Program-made: the position numbers and the translations under genes
Notes under the pieces: generated by a model
Databases searched by the model: none
Told to the model about the DNA's origin: nothing
Seen by the model: the letters and a program-made list of their open reading frames with translations, nothing else
NCBI RefSeq assembly: GCF_013761005.1
Contig: NZ_JACDUS010000002.1
Coordinates: 124,001-188,000 of the forward strand
Length of the DNA stretch: 64,000 bases
From: Desulfosalsimonas propionicica
GTDB lineage: Bacteria > Desulfobacterota > Desulfobacteria > Desulfobacterales > Desulfosalsimonadaceae
Direction of reading: 5' to 3'
Part shown: one piece after another, positions 17,822 through 26,501 of the stretch
How positions within the stretch are numbered: position 1 is the stretch's first letter
Layout of the letters: each line of letters begins with the position of its first letter

Positions 17822-19825
17822 ATGTTTAAGCAAATGAAGCTGGGTACGAAATTGATTGCGGGGTTTTGTATTGTCGCCGTTGTTGCCCTGTTTTTGGGAG
17901 GCATTGGGTATTACGGGGCTGTACAAAATGACCGCGCCATGGATGAGGTGGGCGCGGTGCGCCTGCCGAGTATCCAGAGTGTACTGGAAATGAAGGAATC
18001 CATGCAGGCCATTATTTTAAATCTGCGCACCCTGCTCAACCCCGATCTTGAAAAGGCGGTGCGCAAGCAGCAGTACGAGCAGATCAATGAACTGCGGGGA
18101 AAATACAAGGCCGCTTTTGATATCTACGAACCCCTGCCCCAGACAGCCGAGGAATCCCGCCAGTGGGACCAGTTCATGGAGATCATTCCCAAGTGGGCGG
18201 CTGTCAATGACGAAATTTTTGAGCTGCACCAGCAAATCGATTCCCTGGATATTTTAAACCCCGAAAAATTGCTGGTGCAGCTGCAGAAATTCCGGGGCGA
18301 TCATTATGCCCTGGAGGTCAAGGTGGCCAACATGCTTTTGACCGGGAACACCTTTTCCGGTGGCGATGACGGAACCAAGTGCCCGTGCGGGCAATGGCTG
18401 GCCGGGTTTTCCACCCAAAATTCCGAGCTGCAGAGGATTGCAAAGGCCATTGATCGTCCCCACCGGCAATTTCACGCGGCAGTGGGCGATATCCGCCGGG
18501 CTGTGAAAAATGAGGACCAGCAGGAGGCCATCCGGATTTTTACAGGTCAAATGCAGGATGCATCAATTGAGATGTTTGATTCTTTTGACGAGTTGATTGC
18601 CGAAGCACAGAAGGCGGCGCAGCTACGTACAGAGATCGCTGAAAAAACCATGGGCGAGGGCCTGGAATATATGGAGGCCGGATTCGGCCGCCTGAACAAG
18701 GTTATTGCCATTAATGAAGAGATTGCAGAGAAAGAAGTCTCCGGCGCCATTTCCCAGTCGGGAGCCTTGAAAACGCTGAATCTGTTTGCCATGATAGCAG
18801 GCGTTATCCTGGCCCTGGGCCTGGGCCTTCTGCTGACCCGATCGATTTCCGCCCCCATCCGAAGAATTGTTGACGGGCTGAGTACCGGGGCAGGGCAGGT
18901 GTCATCGGCTTCCAGCCAGGTGGCATCATCGAGCCAGTCTCAGGCCGAAGGTGCAAGCGAGCAGGCTTCGAGCCTGGAGCAGACCTCGTCTTCTCTGGAA
19001 GAAATGGCGGCCCAGACAAAGCAAAACGCTGATAACGCTGACCAGGCAGATAATGCCGTTAGGGAAACCGCACAGGTTGTGGACAAGGGCGTGGCATCCA
19101 TGGAGAAAATGAATGATGCCATCAATGAAATCAAGGAATCGGCCAGCGAAACCTCCAAGATTATCAAAACGATCGATGATATCGCCTTTCAGACAAATCT
19201 GCTGGCCTTAAATGCTGCAGTGGAAGCCGCCCGGGCCGGTGAGGCCGGCAAGGGGTTTGCGGTGGTGGCCGAAGAGGTCAGAAATCTTGCCCAGCGCAGC
19301 GCAGAGGCCGCTCAGAACACCTCGGAGCTGATTGAAAAATCCCAGAAAAATGCAGATAACGGCGTCAATGTGGCCGATGAAGTGGCCGGTCAACTCAATT
19401 CCATCAAGCAAAGCGCGGAAAAAATGGGAAGTCTGATTGGTGAAATTGCCGCAGCCTCCAAAGAGCAGGCCCAGGGGATCGATCAGGTGAATACCGGGGT
19501 TTCGGAAATGGATCGGGTGGTGCAGCAAAACGCCGCCGACGCCGAGGAGTCGGCCAGCGCCTCGGAAGAGTTGTCCTCGCAAGCCTCGGAAATGGAAAAA
19601 ATGGTGGCAGAGCTTGAAGCCATGGTGGGCGCAAGCGGAAAAGCGATTTCAGCTGTCCGGGGCGGCTCCTCATCCAAACAGGTGCAGCCCCAGGAAAAAT
19701 TCCGGTCTACGACGAGAAAGATTTCCAATGGCGCCGGCAAAAAGCAGGCCGGCGCGCAACGCAGCGATAGCCGGAAAGCCGACCAGGTCATTCCGCTGGA
19801 TGATGATGAGTTCAAGGATTTCTAA
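17822..19825 (+). CDS. methyl-accepting chemotaxis protein with CZB-like domain
   Basis: A 667-residue chemoreceptor. Membrane helix 1 is near residues 11-33 and helix 2 near 320-342 (MIAGVILALGLGLLLT). The periplasmic part contains a CZB-like zinc motif: a His in GDHYALEV, then KCPCGQWLAGF, then RPHRQFHAAV. HAMP follows (RSISAPIRRIVDGLSTG). The cytoplasmic hairpin has the standard tip DDIAFQTNLLALNAAVEAAR, methylation-helix type repeats, and a Ser-rich tail ending PLDDDEFKDF. CZB domains bind zinc and sense hypochlorite or zinc in other bacteria; most are cytoplasmic, so a position between the two membrane helices is unusual. GGAGGG precedes the ATG. The last 4 bp overlap the convergent receiver-kinase gene. 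Confidence 0.9.
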   Translation: MFKQMKLGTKLIAGFCIVAVVALFLGGIGYYGAVQNDRAMDEVGAVRLPSIQSVLEMKESMQAIILNLRTLLNPDLEKAVRKQQYEQINELRGKYKAAFDIYEPLPQTAEESRQWDQFMEIIPKWAAVNDEIFELHQQIDSLDILNPEKLLVQLQKFRGDHYALEVKVANMLLTGNTFSGGDDGTKCPCGQWLAGFSTQNSELQRIAKAIDRPHRQFHAAVGDIRRAVKNEDQQEAIRIFTGQMQDASIEMFDSFDELIAEAQKAAQLRTEIAEKTMGEGLEYMEAGFGRLNKVIAINEEIAEKEVSGAISQSGALKTLNLFAMIAGVILALGLGLLLTRSISAPIRRIVDGLSTGAGQVSSASSQVASSSQSQAEGASEQASSLEQTSSSLEEMAAQTKQNADNADQADNAVRETAQVVDKGVASMEKMNDAINEIKESASETSKIIKTIDDIAFQTNLLALNAAVEAARAGEAGKGFAVVAEEVRNLAQRSAEAAQNTSELIEKSQKNADNGVNVADEVAGQLNSIKQSAEKMGSLIGEIAAASKEQAQGIDQVNTGVSEMDRVVQQNAADAEESASASEELSSQASEMEKMVAELEAMVGASGKAISAVRGGSSSKQVQPQEKFRSTTRKISNGAGKKQAGAQRSDSRKADQVIPLDDDEFKDF

Positions 19826-20979
19826 GCTTTTGGATCCCGGGCGGCGGGCAGGTACACCTGAAAGGTGCTGCCCGCACCCGGGCGGCTTTCAACGGCAACA
19901 CTGCCGCGATGGGCCATGGCAATGCCCAGAACCAGGGAAAGGCCCAGGCCCCGGCCGGTGAAATGGGTGGTAAAAAACGGATCAAAGATCTTTTCCGTGT
20001 CGGTTTCGGCAATGCCGCAGCCTGCATCCTTTACCCGGATGCAGGCATATTTTCGGTTTTCGGCCACCCAGTCCACCGGGAAACGATTTTGCTGCAAAAT
20101 GGCATCAGGTGATACTGTATCGAAGAAAAGTTCTATTGTTGTTGTTGTGTTTTTGTCGGTTGCCTCGCAGGCGTTTTGTAAAAGGGCGGTCACCATTTGC
20201 CGGATCTGGCCGGCATCCGCGGAAATCACAGGAGCCGGATGGCGCCATCGGCAGTCCAGCGCCTGGTGGCTGCCCATAAGGGCATTTAGTTCTGCCAGAT
20301 TGTCCTGACACCAGTTTCCCAGATCCATTGATTCCTTATCGCCCCTGATTTTTCCGGTATAGGTCACCATAAGTCTGGCTATCCCGGCGGCTTTTTCAGC
20401 CGAACGCATGGCCGCAGTAAGGGTTTGGGGGGCACTGCCTTCAGCGGCGCAGTCGGTGACGGCCATTTCCAGGTTGCCGAGCACTGCCTGCAGATCATTG
20501 TTGAACCTGTGGGCCACGGCCCCGGCCATGCGCACCAGGCTTTCATATTTCCGGAGTTTTTGCATGCGGGCTTCGGTTTCCCGCAGATGTTTCTTTGCCC
20601 GCACAAGCCCCACGTGGGTGTTAATACGGGCCATAACCTCGGCTTCCTGGAATGGTTTGGTGATATAATCCACTCCCCCGGCAGCAAATGCCCTGACTTT
20701 GTTTTCCAGCTGGTCCAGGGCGGTGATGAAAATCACGGGAATATCCCGGGTCTCATTTCCGGATTTAAGCTGGCGGCATACCTCAAAACCGTCTGTCTCC
20801 GGCATCATGATGTCGAGCAGGATCAATACCGGCGGGCTGGCCTTCACAGCGTCAAGGGCCAGGGTTCCGCTGGCTGCGGGTCTGGGGGTATAGCCGTGAT
20901 TGCGCAGCATGTCGGAAAGAATGCGCAAGTTGTCCAGGTTGTCGTCCACCACTACAATGTCGGACTTTTCAGCATTCAT
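19822..20979 (-). CDS. receiver-histidine kinase protein
   Basis: A 385-residue soluble protein: receiver domain first (IVVVDDNLDNLRILSDML; acceptor Asp56 in LILLDIMMPETDGF; Lys in ITKPFQ), then a linker coiled coil, then a kinase core with AGAVAHRFNNDLQAVLG (His157, with Arg where Glu/Asp is usual) and an ATPase domain with RVKDAGCGIAETD and FTGRGLGLSLVLGIAM. The frame continues 117 bp upstream, but ATG 20979 starts exactly at the receiver and overlaps the stop of the upstream kinase by 11 bp, indicating coupling. It is likely the acceptor of phosphate from that kinase, making a relay whose final output is not in the window. Confidence 0.85.
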   Translation of the reverse strand: MNAEKSDIVVVDDNLDNLRILSDMLRNHGYTPRPAASGTLALDAVKASPPVLILLDIMMPETDGFEVCRQLKSGNETRDIPVIFITALDQLENKVRAFAAGGVDYITKPFQEAEVMARINTHVGLVRAKKHLRETEARMQKLRKYESLVRMAGAVAHRFNNDLQAVLGNLEMAVTDCAAEGSAPQTLTAAMRSAEKAAGIARLMVTYTGKIRGDKESMDLGNWCQDNLAELNALMGSHQALDCRWRHPAPVISADAGQIRQMVTALLQNACEATDKNTTTTIELFFDTVSPDAILQQNRFPVDWVAENRKYACIRVKDAGCGIAETDTEKIFDPFFTTHFTGRGLGLSLVLGIAMAHRGSVAVESRPGAGSTFQVYLPAARDPKA

Positions 20980-22936
20980 GGGAGTTTGCAAGGCAATAAG
21001 AGGTTGGATGAGAGCTGCACCGCAGCAGATGCAGCAGGCTGTCATAGTCAAACGTGTCTGCCAGTTGGGAAAAAACAACGGCGAGTTTTGCGTCATGGTC
21101 CCTGACCGTGTTGATAAGTGTCATCAGCCGGTCGATTTCAGCACAGAGGGCCGCTTTTTCCATTTCCTCGACAACATGGGCCGGCACGCATACCAGCCGG
21201 GATGCAATTTCGTCTTCATCCATGCTCAGGGCCAATGAATCGGGTTTTTCATGTTTTTGCCCCCACTCGGGCTGGCAGGCCGGGTCAACAAACAGATCCC
21301 CCTGGGTAGAAAGCCCGGGAGGACGGCTTTTTTTGCCGGTTTCTGAATCCGGCCGGTCGGCCTGGGCCACCCCGGTCAGGGGGACAGCACACCGGAAACA
21401 GGTACCTTTTTCCGGTGTGCTGTTCACCTTGAGAGTTCCATTCATCATGGAAATATAGTTCTGGGTGATGGCCAGGCCAAGGCCGGTTCCCTGGCTTGTG
21501 CGGTGCCGGGTTTCGGCCTGGAAAAAGGGTTTGAATATGCATTCCAGGGCTGCTGCGTCGATGCCGCAGCCCGTGTCTGTAACCGAAAAAGCAACCATCC
21601 GGGGCCCGGCGGGATCTTCTGTCTCAGGCCCGGGGCAAAGCACTTGAACATCAATATTGCCGGTGCTGGTAAAGTTGATGGCATTCTGGATCAGGTTGAT
21701 GAGGATCTGGGAGAGTTTGACCCGGTCTGCCCGGATCTGACGGGGAGCCCGGGACGTGCCCTGGACAATCATTGCAAGGCCCTTTGCTCTGGCACGGGGC
21801 AGAAACATTTGTTCTATTTCAGCCATGAGCTCGTGCAGATCAAAGATTTGTTCATTGAGCTGTTCTTTGCCGGCCTCGATTTTGGCCATTGCCAGCACTT
21901 CATCGATCAGTGCCAGCAGGTGCCTGGCATTACGGTTTATGCTGGCTAACTGTTTTTGCTGTACCACATCTGCCTGAACGCTTTGGGCCGCCAGGCGGGA
22001 AAATCCCATGATTGCGTTCAGTGGGGTTTTTAGTTCGTGGGTCATTTTCGCCAGAAACAGGCCCTTGGCCCGGTTGGCCGATTCTGCCTCTTCCTTGGCC
22101 CGGTGGAGTTCGGAAATGCGTTTTTGCAGTTCTTCACGGATGGCGGCCAGATCCTCTGAGCTTTGATTGATGGCTCCGGCAATCCGATTGAGCTCGAGAT
22201 CACCGGTGAGGGGCAGTTTTTCTGGAAAGCCGCCGCTGCCAAGGGTCTGCATTGCTTTGTGCCAGGTCTGAAGGTGAAAATGGAGCCTGGATAAAAATAC
22301 GGTTAAAATCAGGCACACGGCCACGGAAATCAGCAGGGTGAGCAAGATGATGTTTCTGGCCGTAAGTGTTAACTGCCTGTCAATTTCCCTGTCCACCATT
22401 TCAATCAGTTCGGAAAGACGGGATTCAAACTCCGAACCCAGATACAGGGAGGCTTCATCCACCTGGTTTTTGATCCGCAGGATCTTGTAATCTCTGGTGT
22501 CAAAATACTGGTAGATCAGTCCGTCCCTGGATGGAAACGGGTTTTGGAAAAGACCGGCCATGTTGTGATTCACCCTGTCCAGGCGTCGGGTTGTGGTTTG
22601 CCAGAATGCGTTCATGGAAATGATCATGCCCTTCTGGGATTTCGTTTTCAGAAGGTTTTGCACTTCCGGTGACAAATTCAGCGCCTGTATTTGCCTTATA
22701 AGGGATTTGTAAGCTGTTTGCCACCGGGAATGGGCATTGTCCAGGGTTTCGGTGATCAGCAGTTTATCGGTAAGGCGTTTGAGCCTGGCCACTCCATCCA
22801 TGGTTTTGCCGCAAAGGGTCTCAGCGGTTTTCAATTCATGGACCTTGTACAGAAGCCAGCCTGACAGCGCGGAAACCCCGATGAGACCGGAGATGACCAC
22901 GAAAATGACAATGAGCAGGCGGGTTTTGAGCTTCAT
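20969..22936 (-). CDS. membrane sensor histidine kinase
   Basis: A 655-residue kinase. Membrane helix 1 (about 6-30), a mostly helical periplasmic domain of about 165 residues, membrane helix 2 (about 193-215, IILLTLLISVAVCLILTVFL), a HAMP-like region, a coiled coil, HisKA with LAKMTHELKTPLNAIMGFSR, and a HATPase with VTDTGCGIDAAALECIFKP and TSQGTGLGLAITQNYISM. The last 90 residues (DEDEIASRLVCVPAHVVEEM onward, ending TFDYDSLLHLLR) are the acidic helical tail common in hybrid kinases. It is placed 3 bp after a solute-binding protein gene and overlaps a receiver-kinase gene, so the periplasmic domain probably reads the occupancy of that binding protein. Confidence 0.88.
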   Translation of the reverse strand: MKLKTRLLIVIFVVISGLIGVSALSGWLLYKVHELKTAETLCGKTMDGVARLKRLTDKLLITETLDNAHSRWQTAYKSLIRQIQALNLSPEVQNLLKTKSQKGMIISMNAFWQTTTRRLDRVNHNMAGLFQNPFPSRDGLIYQYFDTRDYKILRIKNQVDEASLYLGSEFESRLSELIEMVDREIDRQLTLTARNIILLTLLISVAVCLILTVFLSRLHFHLQTWHKAMQTLGSGGFPEKLPLTGDLELNRIAGAINQSSEDLAAIREELQKRISELHRAKEEAESANRAKGLFLAKMTHELKTPLNAIMGFSRLAAQSVQADVVQQKQLASINRNARHLLALIDEVLAMAKIEAGKEQLNEQIFDLHELMAEIEQMFLPRARAKGLAMIVQGTSRAPRQIRADRVKLSQILINLIQNAINFTSTGNIDVQVLCPGPETEDPAGPRMVAFSVTDTGCGIDAAALECIFKPFFQAETRHRTSQGTGLGLAITQNYISMMNGTLKVNSTPEKGTCFRCAVPLTGVAQADRPDSETGKKSRPPGLSTQGDLFVDPACQPEWGQKHEKPDSLALSMDEDEIASRLVCVPAHVVEEMEKAALCAEIDRLMTLINTVRDHDAKLAVVFSQLADTFDYDSLLHLLRCSSHPTSYCLANSHEC

Positions 22937-22939
22937 CGG

Positions 22940-24295
22940 TTATTTCTCATCGATTCGGCGTATCTGCGCCCAGCAGGCTTCAGCCGTGTTGTCCATTTCG
23001 GCCAGCACCGCGTCTTTTTCACCCGGATTCAGGATAAGCCGGGTAAAGTTTTCCAGGGCGGCATCCACAATGGGCGCCGGCGTGGCCTCCCAATAGCGGT
23101 TGACAATCCGGCAGTCCTGTTTTTCAATGGCAGACAGCAGTTTTTGCCGGACCGGCTGCAGATGGCCGGCCCCAATTTTCCGGTTTGCGGAATAGGATCG
23201 GAAGATGTTTGCAAAATGGCGGCTTCCGGCCTCGCTCATCCACCAGTCGGAAAGGGCTTCGGCCTGATTTCGGTGGGGCGAGTTTGCGGCCGTCAGCACC
23301 GGCCCGGATTCCAGCATGATGCTTTTTTGAGCCGCAGGATTGTGCGGCGGCAGGATAAAGACGCCGATATCGGCCTTTTTTACTCCCTGCCGGCGCAGTA
23401 TTGTAGAATAATACCAGGAACCGCACAGCACCATGCCAAAATCCTCATTGCTCCACAGATGGCCGCCGTTGGTAAACAGGTTCAGGGACGGGTCGGTAAA
23501 ATAGCCTTTCCCGATCATGTCCGTCCAGATCGTCACGGCCTTTTTTACCCGCACATCCGTGTACCTGACCTCGCCATTGCACAACTGCTCGTAGAGCAGG
23601 GGGTCTTCACCCATGACCAGGGCTGCAAACCAGATGCAGGCATACCATTTCATCTGCAGTGTGGTGGCAACCGGCGGCACGGAAGCGGCCTTTAATTTAC
23701 GGCAGGCCGCCATGAATTCCCCCCATGTTTCCGGTTCCTTGATACCCAGTTTTTCAAACAAGGGCTTGTTGTACCATATGGGCCAGTATTCAACGCTGTA
23801 GGGGAATCCGTAAACTTTCCCATCAATGGTATAGGCATCCCGGATTTCCCTGGGATATTCATCCGCATACCGGTCCCAGATATGGGTCAGGTCATTGACC
23901 AGGCCTTTTTCCACAAGTTCTTTTACCCGCCATGCCGACCACCAGGTAAATAGTGCAGGGGCCCGGGGGGTGGGCAGCCGGGCTTTCATCTGACTCATAT
24001 AAAGGTCAGTGCTCGGGGATGCCGCCGGGATAAAGCCAGTGCCGATTTCTGACTCCGCCTTTTTGCCATGGCGGGAAAAGCTTTGGTGAAACCATGGCAT
24101 ATTGCCCTTGTCGTGGGCCAGAACAAGCCGGGGGGTGGTCAGTGGCGCATCCTGGTTTTGAGGTGCGGTAAGATGAAAAAAGACAATCAGGAAAGAAAGG
24201 ACAAGGCAGACAAGGACAATGAGAATTCCTGCGTTTTTGGTGTGCATGAAGATGTCAAAGACTCCTTGCTGGGGTATTCGGGTATGATCTGCCAT
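22940..24295 (-). CDS. membrane-anchored extracellular solute-binding protein (sugar type)
   Basis: A protein of 435-451 residues of the family 1 (MalE-like) solute-binding fold. The N-terminus has a single hydrophobic segment (ILIVLVCLVLSFLIVFFHL) without a clear cleavage site, so it is probably anchored. Family features: ALFTWWSAWRVKELVEKG, VYGFPYSVEYWPIWYNKPLF, EPETWGEFMAACRKLKAA and a C-terminal lobe with FGMVLCGSWYYSTILRRQG. No ABC permease or ATPase gene is near; instead a sensor kinase starts 3 bp downstream. The start is uncertain: ATG 24295 or ATG 24247, neither with a good ribosome site. Its likely role is as a periplasmic ligand receptor for the kinase, comparable to LuxP/LuxQ or ChvE/VirA pairs (inference). 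Confidence 0.8.
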   Translation of the reverse strand: MADHTRIPQQGVFDIFMHTKNAGILIVLVCLVLSFLIVFFHLTAPQNQDAPLTTPRLVLAHDKGNMPWFHQSFSRHGKKAESEIGTGFIPAASPSTDLYMSQMKARLPTPRAPALFTWWSAWRVKELVEKGLVNDLTHIWDRYADEYPREIRDAYTIDGKVYGFPYSVEYWPIWYNKPLFEKLGIKEPETWGEFMAACRKLKAASVPPVATTLQMKWYACIWFAALVMGEDPLLYEQLCNGEVRYTDVRVKKAVTIWTDMIGKGYFTDPSLNLFTNGGHLWSNEDFGMVLCGSWYYSTILRRQGVKKADIGVFILPPHNPAAQKSIMLESGPVLTAANSPHRNQAEALSDWWMSEAGSRHFANIFRSYSANRKIGAGHLQPVRQKLLSAIEKQDCRIVNRYWEATPAPIVDAALENFTRLILNPGEKDAVLAEMDNTAEACWAQIRRIDEK

Positions 24296-24385
24296 TTGCG
24301 TTCAATTTACGTGCGATTATTCAATATTTACCCTAAGGTTCATACATGGTTCCGGCTTTATTGTCCAATTGAAATTATTCAAATG

Positions 24386-24420
24386 AAAACCCCGGTGCGC
24401 CGTGATGGCCTGCACCGGGG
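24386..24420 (-). terminator. intrinsic terminator of the selenoprotein oxidoreductase gene
   Basis: CCCCGGTGC (24390-24398) and GCACCGGGG (24412-24420) are exact complements; reading leftward the stem is followed by GTTTTC. It lies 50 bp beyond the stop codon at 24470. Confidence 0.7.
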
Positions 24421-24469
24421 TAATCACGTTTAAACGCAAGGTAGCGTTACAATAACGTTTTTTGTATGC

Positions 24470-25831
24470 TTACGCAGGCTTACCCGCTTTCTGCAGGGCC
24501 TGCTCTGCTGCAAGGGTGATGGGTTCTGCGCTGGGCTCTGAGGAGCAATCCGGATTTCCGGCGCACATGAATGTGGTCAGATCCGCAATGGTTTTGCCGC
24601 CTACAATCAGGGCGTTCACCGCATCAATTTCCTTGACCGGCTCCCCGCTGCTGCTGATGATCTGGCCGCCGAGCAGCTTATGGGTCTTTTTGTCAAACAC
24701 CAGCTTCAGGGTCCACGGTTGAACACCCGGGATCATGGCGTGCTTGCTGCGGGATTCAACAGTGGCGCTCACGGGCTCAAAGCCTTCTTCCCGGGCCTGG
24801 GTTTCGCTAAACCCGGTAGCCGCCACATGCTTGTCAAAAATCTTGACCGCACTGTTGCCCAGCAGTCCGGGAAAGGGGATCTCATAGCCGGCCAGTCGCT
24901 TGGCAATGAGCCGGCCCTGGATGACCGCCGGTCCCCGGAGCTGGGTTCCCGCGGAGCGCTTGGTTATGAAATGATAGTTGTCAATGCAGTCACCGCCTGC
25001 CATGATATCCGGATCTGATGTTTCAAGGAATTCATTGACCCGGATCCCGAACCGGCCCATTTCAATGCCCGCATTTTCGGCCAGTTCAAGGTTGGGGCGG
25101 GCGCCAACATTCATAAAGACCATATCCGCGTCCACGCTTTGGCCGTCGTCGAGCTGCACACCAGTGACCTGCCCGTTTTCCCCGAGAATTTTTTCCACCC
25201 TGCGGCCCATATGCATTCGAAATCCGTTGTCCACCAGGTGAGTATGGATGGTTTTGCCCATTTCGGGATCCAGCATCAGGGGCAGGGGATGGTCCATGAG
25301 TTCAATCACGTCCACCTGATAGTTTTTGCCTTTCATATCCTTGACCAGGGCCGCCACCTCGAGGCTGATAAATCCGGCACCGACAAATACGAGTTTGGAC
25401 GGGTTGCGGGTTTCCATGTAGTTTCGGATTTTTTCAGCATCGCCAAGGGCCCGCAGGCTAAACACCCCGTTGTTATCAACCCCGTCAATGGGCGGCATAA
25501 AAGGACTTGCCCCCATACCCAGTACCAATTTGTCATAGGAAATGGTTTTGCCGTCATCCAGGGTGATCTGCTTTTTCTTTGAATCAATGCTGTTGACCCG
25601 GTTGATCCGCATTTCAATGTTGTTGTCGGAAAACATTTTGTCCGGATTGACAATCGCTTCTCCGGGGGCCAGACCGGCCACCACATGGGGAAGCGCTCAC
25701 CTGACAATAAAGCGTTTTTCCGCCCGGATCACCGTGATGTCAATGTCGGGCATGAGTTTTCTCGACAGCATGGCGGTCGGCCCGCCCACGCCGCCGCAGC
25801 CAATGACTACCAAGTGTTCACCTTTTTTCAT
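24470..25831 (-). CDS. selenocysteine-containing FAD/NAD(P)-dependent disulfide-reductase-family protein
   Basis: A 453-residue flavoprotein of the CoA-disulfide reductase / NADH oxidase / polysulfide reductase group, read through an in-frame UGA at 25697-25699 (residue 45). Upstream of the UGA: ATG 25831 with AAGGAGG, then the FAD motif LVVIGCGGVGGPTAMLSRK and VIRAEKRFIVR. Then U, and immediately after ALPHVVAGLAPGEAIV. In the family this position holds the redox-active cysteine (for example LVPCGIPY in the paralogue at 50463). The second dinucleotide domain has LVFVGAGFISLEVAALVKD; the dimerisation domain starts near residue 330. A SECIS-like hairpin with apical loop GGUCU follows the UGA. 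Without recoding the gene would be split at the active site. Divergent from a second selenoprotein gene. The substrate is probably a persulfide, polysulfide or CoA disulfide (inference). Confidence 0.88.
25655..25695 (-). promoter_or_regulatory. bacterial SECIS element of the FAD selenoprotein
   Basis: On the minus strand just after the UGA, CGCTTC pairs with GAAGCG at the base, and GGTGGCC pairs with GGCCCCC (one mismatch) around the apical loop GGTCT. The loop starts 21 bases past the UGA and its sequence is the same as the loop core of the E. coli fdhF SECIS. This is where SelB would bind. Confidence 0.75.
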
Positions 25832-26128
25832 GATCAGCCTCCTTGTTGGGTTTTCGGGTTTTTATTTCAGATACTCTTTTCAGCAATCAATTAAACAAGC
25901 CTGGGTTACACCCATGCAAAATAAAGGCCAAATCCATATGGATCGAAGCCCTGCCTGTTTGATGCAAAGCGTATCTGTCAGGGCAACCCTGTGTGGATTT
26001 CATATTTTGCAAAATCATTTCAGACATGTTACATCATTTAAAAAGTTTTGTGTTATATCTCATATTCCGGAATTGATAGCTTGTGGTTTGTATTTGTGTT
26101 GCATCATTTCATCAAGGAGGATAACCCA

Positions 26129-26479
26129 ATGGCCCGCTTTATTTTTATTCTCGGCAGAGACGACAATGAAGCCGCTACCCGGTGTTTTCAGTTTGCAAAG
26201 GTAGCCCATGATAAAAACCACCAGGTAGACCTGTTTCTGGTCGACGGCGGCGTAAACTGGGCTGATTCCGGCCGGGACCTGAGCGTCCGAACCCAGACCG
26301 GCGATTGTCCCAATGATTATTTGCCGTATCTGGTGGAAAAGGAAGTCCCGACAGGGGTTTGAATCCCCTGCGCCAAATCTCGTCAGGTGGACGAGAGCCA
26401 GTTTTTTACCAACATGTATCTTGGGGGGGCGCCGGCCATCATTGATATCGCAGCAGAAGCAAGGGTTTTTAATTTTTAA
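26129..26479 (+). CDS. DsrE-like selenoprotein
   Basis: A 116-residue DsrE/DsrF-like protein with an in-frame UGA at 26360-26362 (residue 78). The N-terminal part, ARFIFILGRDDNEAATRCFQ and VDLFLVDGGVNWA, is the DsrE fold. After the UGA the same frame continues to TAA 26477: GVUIPCAKSRQV, then NMYLGGAPAIIDIAAEARV, the usual C-terminus of the family. In Cys homologues the U position is the active-site sulfur carrier (GV-x-C-x-x-C-x-K pattern). Start ATG 26129 has AAGGAGG eight bases upstream; an in-frame ATG at 26048 lacks one. A SECIS-like hairpin with loop AGGTG starts 16 bases after the UGA. Role inferred: sulfur or persulfide handling, possibly with the divergent selenoflavoprotein. Confidence 0.88.
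26378..26396 (+). promoter_or_regulatory. bacterial SECIS element of the DsrE-like selenoprotein
   Basis: TCTCGTC (26378-26384) pairs perfectly with GACGAGA (26390-26396) around the loop AGGTG. The loop begins 23 bases after the UGA, within the range that bacterial SelB accepts, and has the required G near its 5' end. Confidence 0.75.
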
Positions 26480-26501
26480 AGGCCACAAAACCGAAAAAAA
26501 T

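Noticed and set aside
22940..24295. Binding protein as part of an ABC sugar importer
   Set aside because: No permease or ATPase gene is adjacent on either side; the next genes are kinases.
25333..25707. Reading the FAD oxidoreductase as a frameshifted pseudogene, with a shifted minus-strand frame or a GTG start at 25684
   Set aside because: The +0 frame continues without a gap through UGA 25697 into the expected FAD N-terminus, the UGA falls at the active-site Cys column, and a SECIS-like hairpin follows. The alternative frame translates to low-complexity, non-family sequence.
26360..26362. Stop codon truncating the DsrE-like gene
   Set aside because: The downstream 38 codons are the family C-terminus in the same frame and carry a SECIS-like stem; recoding explains it better than truncation.
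26351..26375. tRNA-like T-arm (AGGGG-TTTGAAT-CCCCT followed by GCGCCA) around the UGA of the DsrE-like gene
   Set aside because: The rest of a tRNA is missing: no anticodon arm or matching acceptor strand lies upstream, and the region codes for a conserved DsrE segment. The resemblance comes from codons for GVUIPCA.
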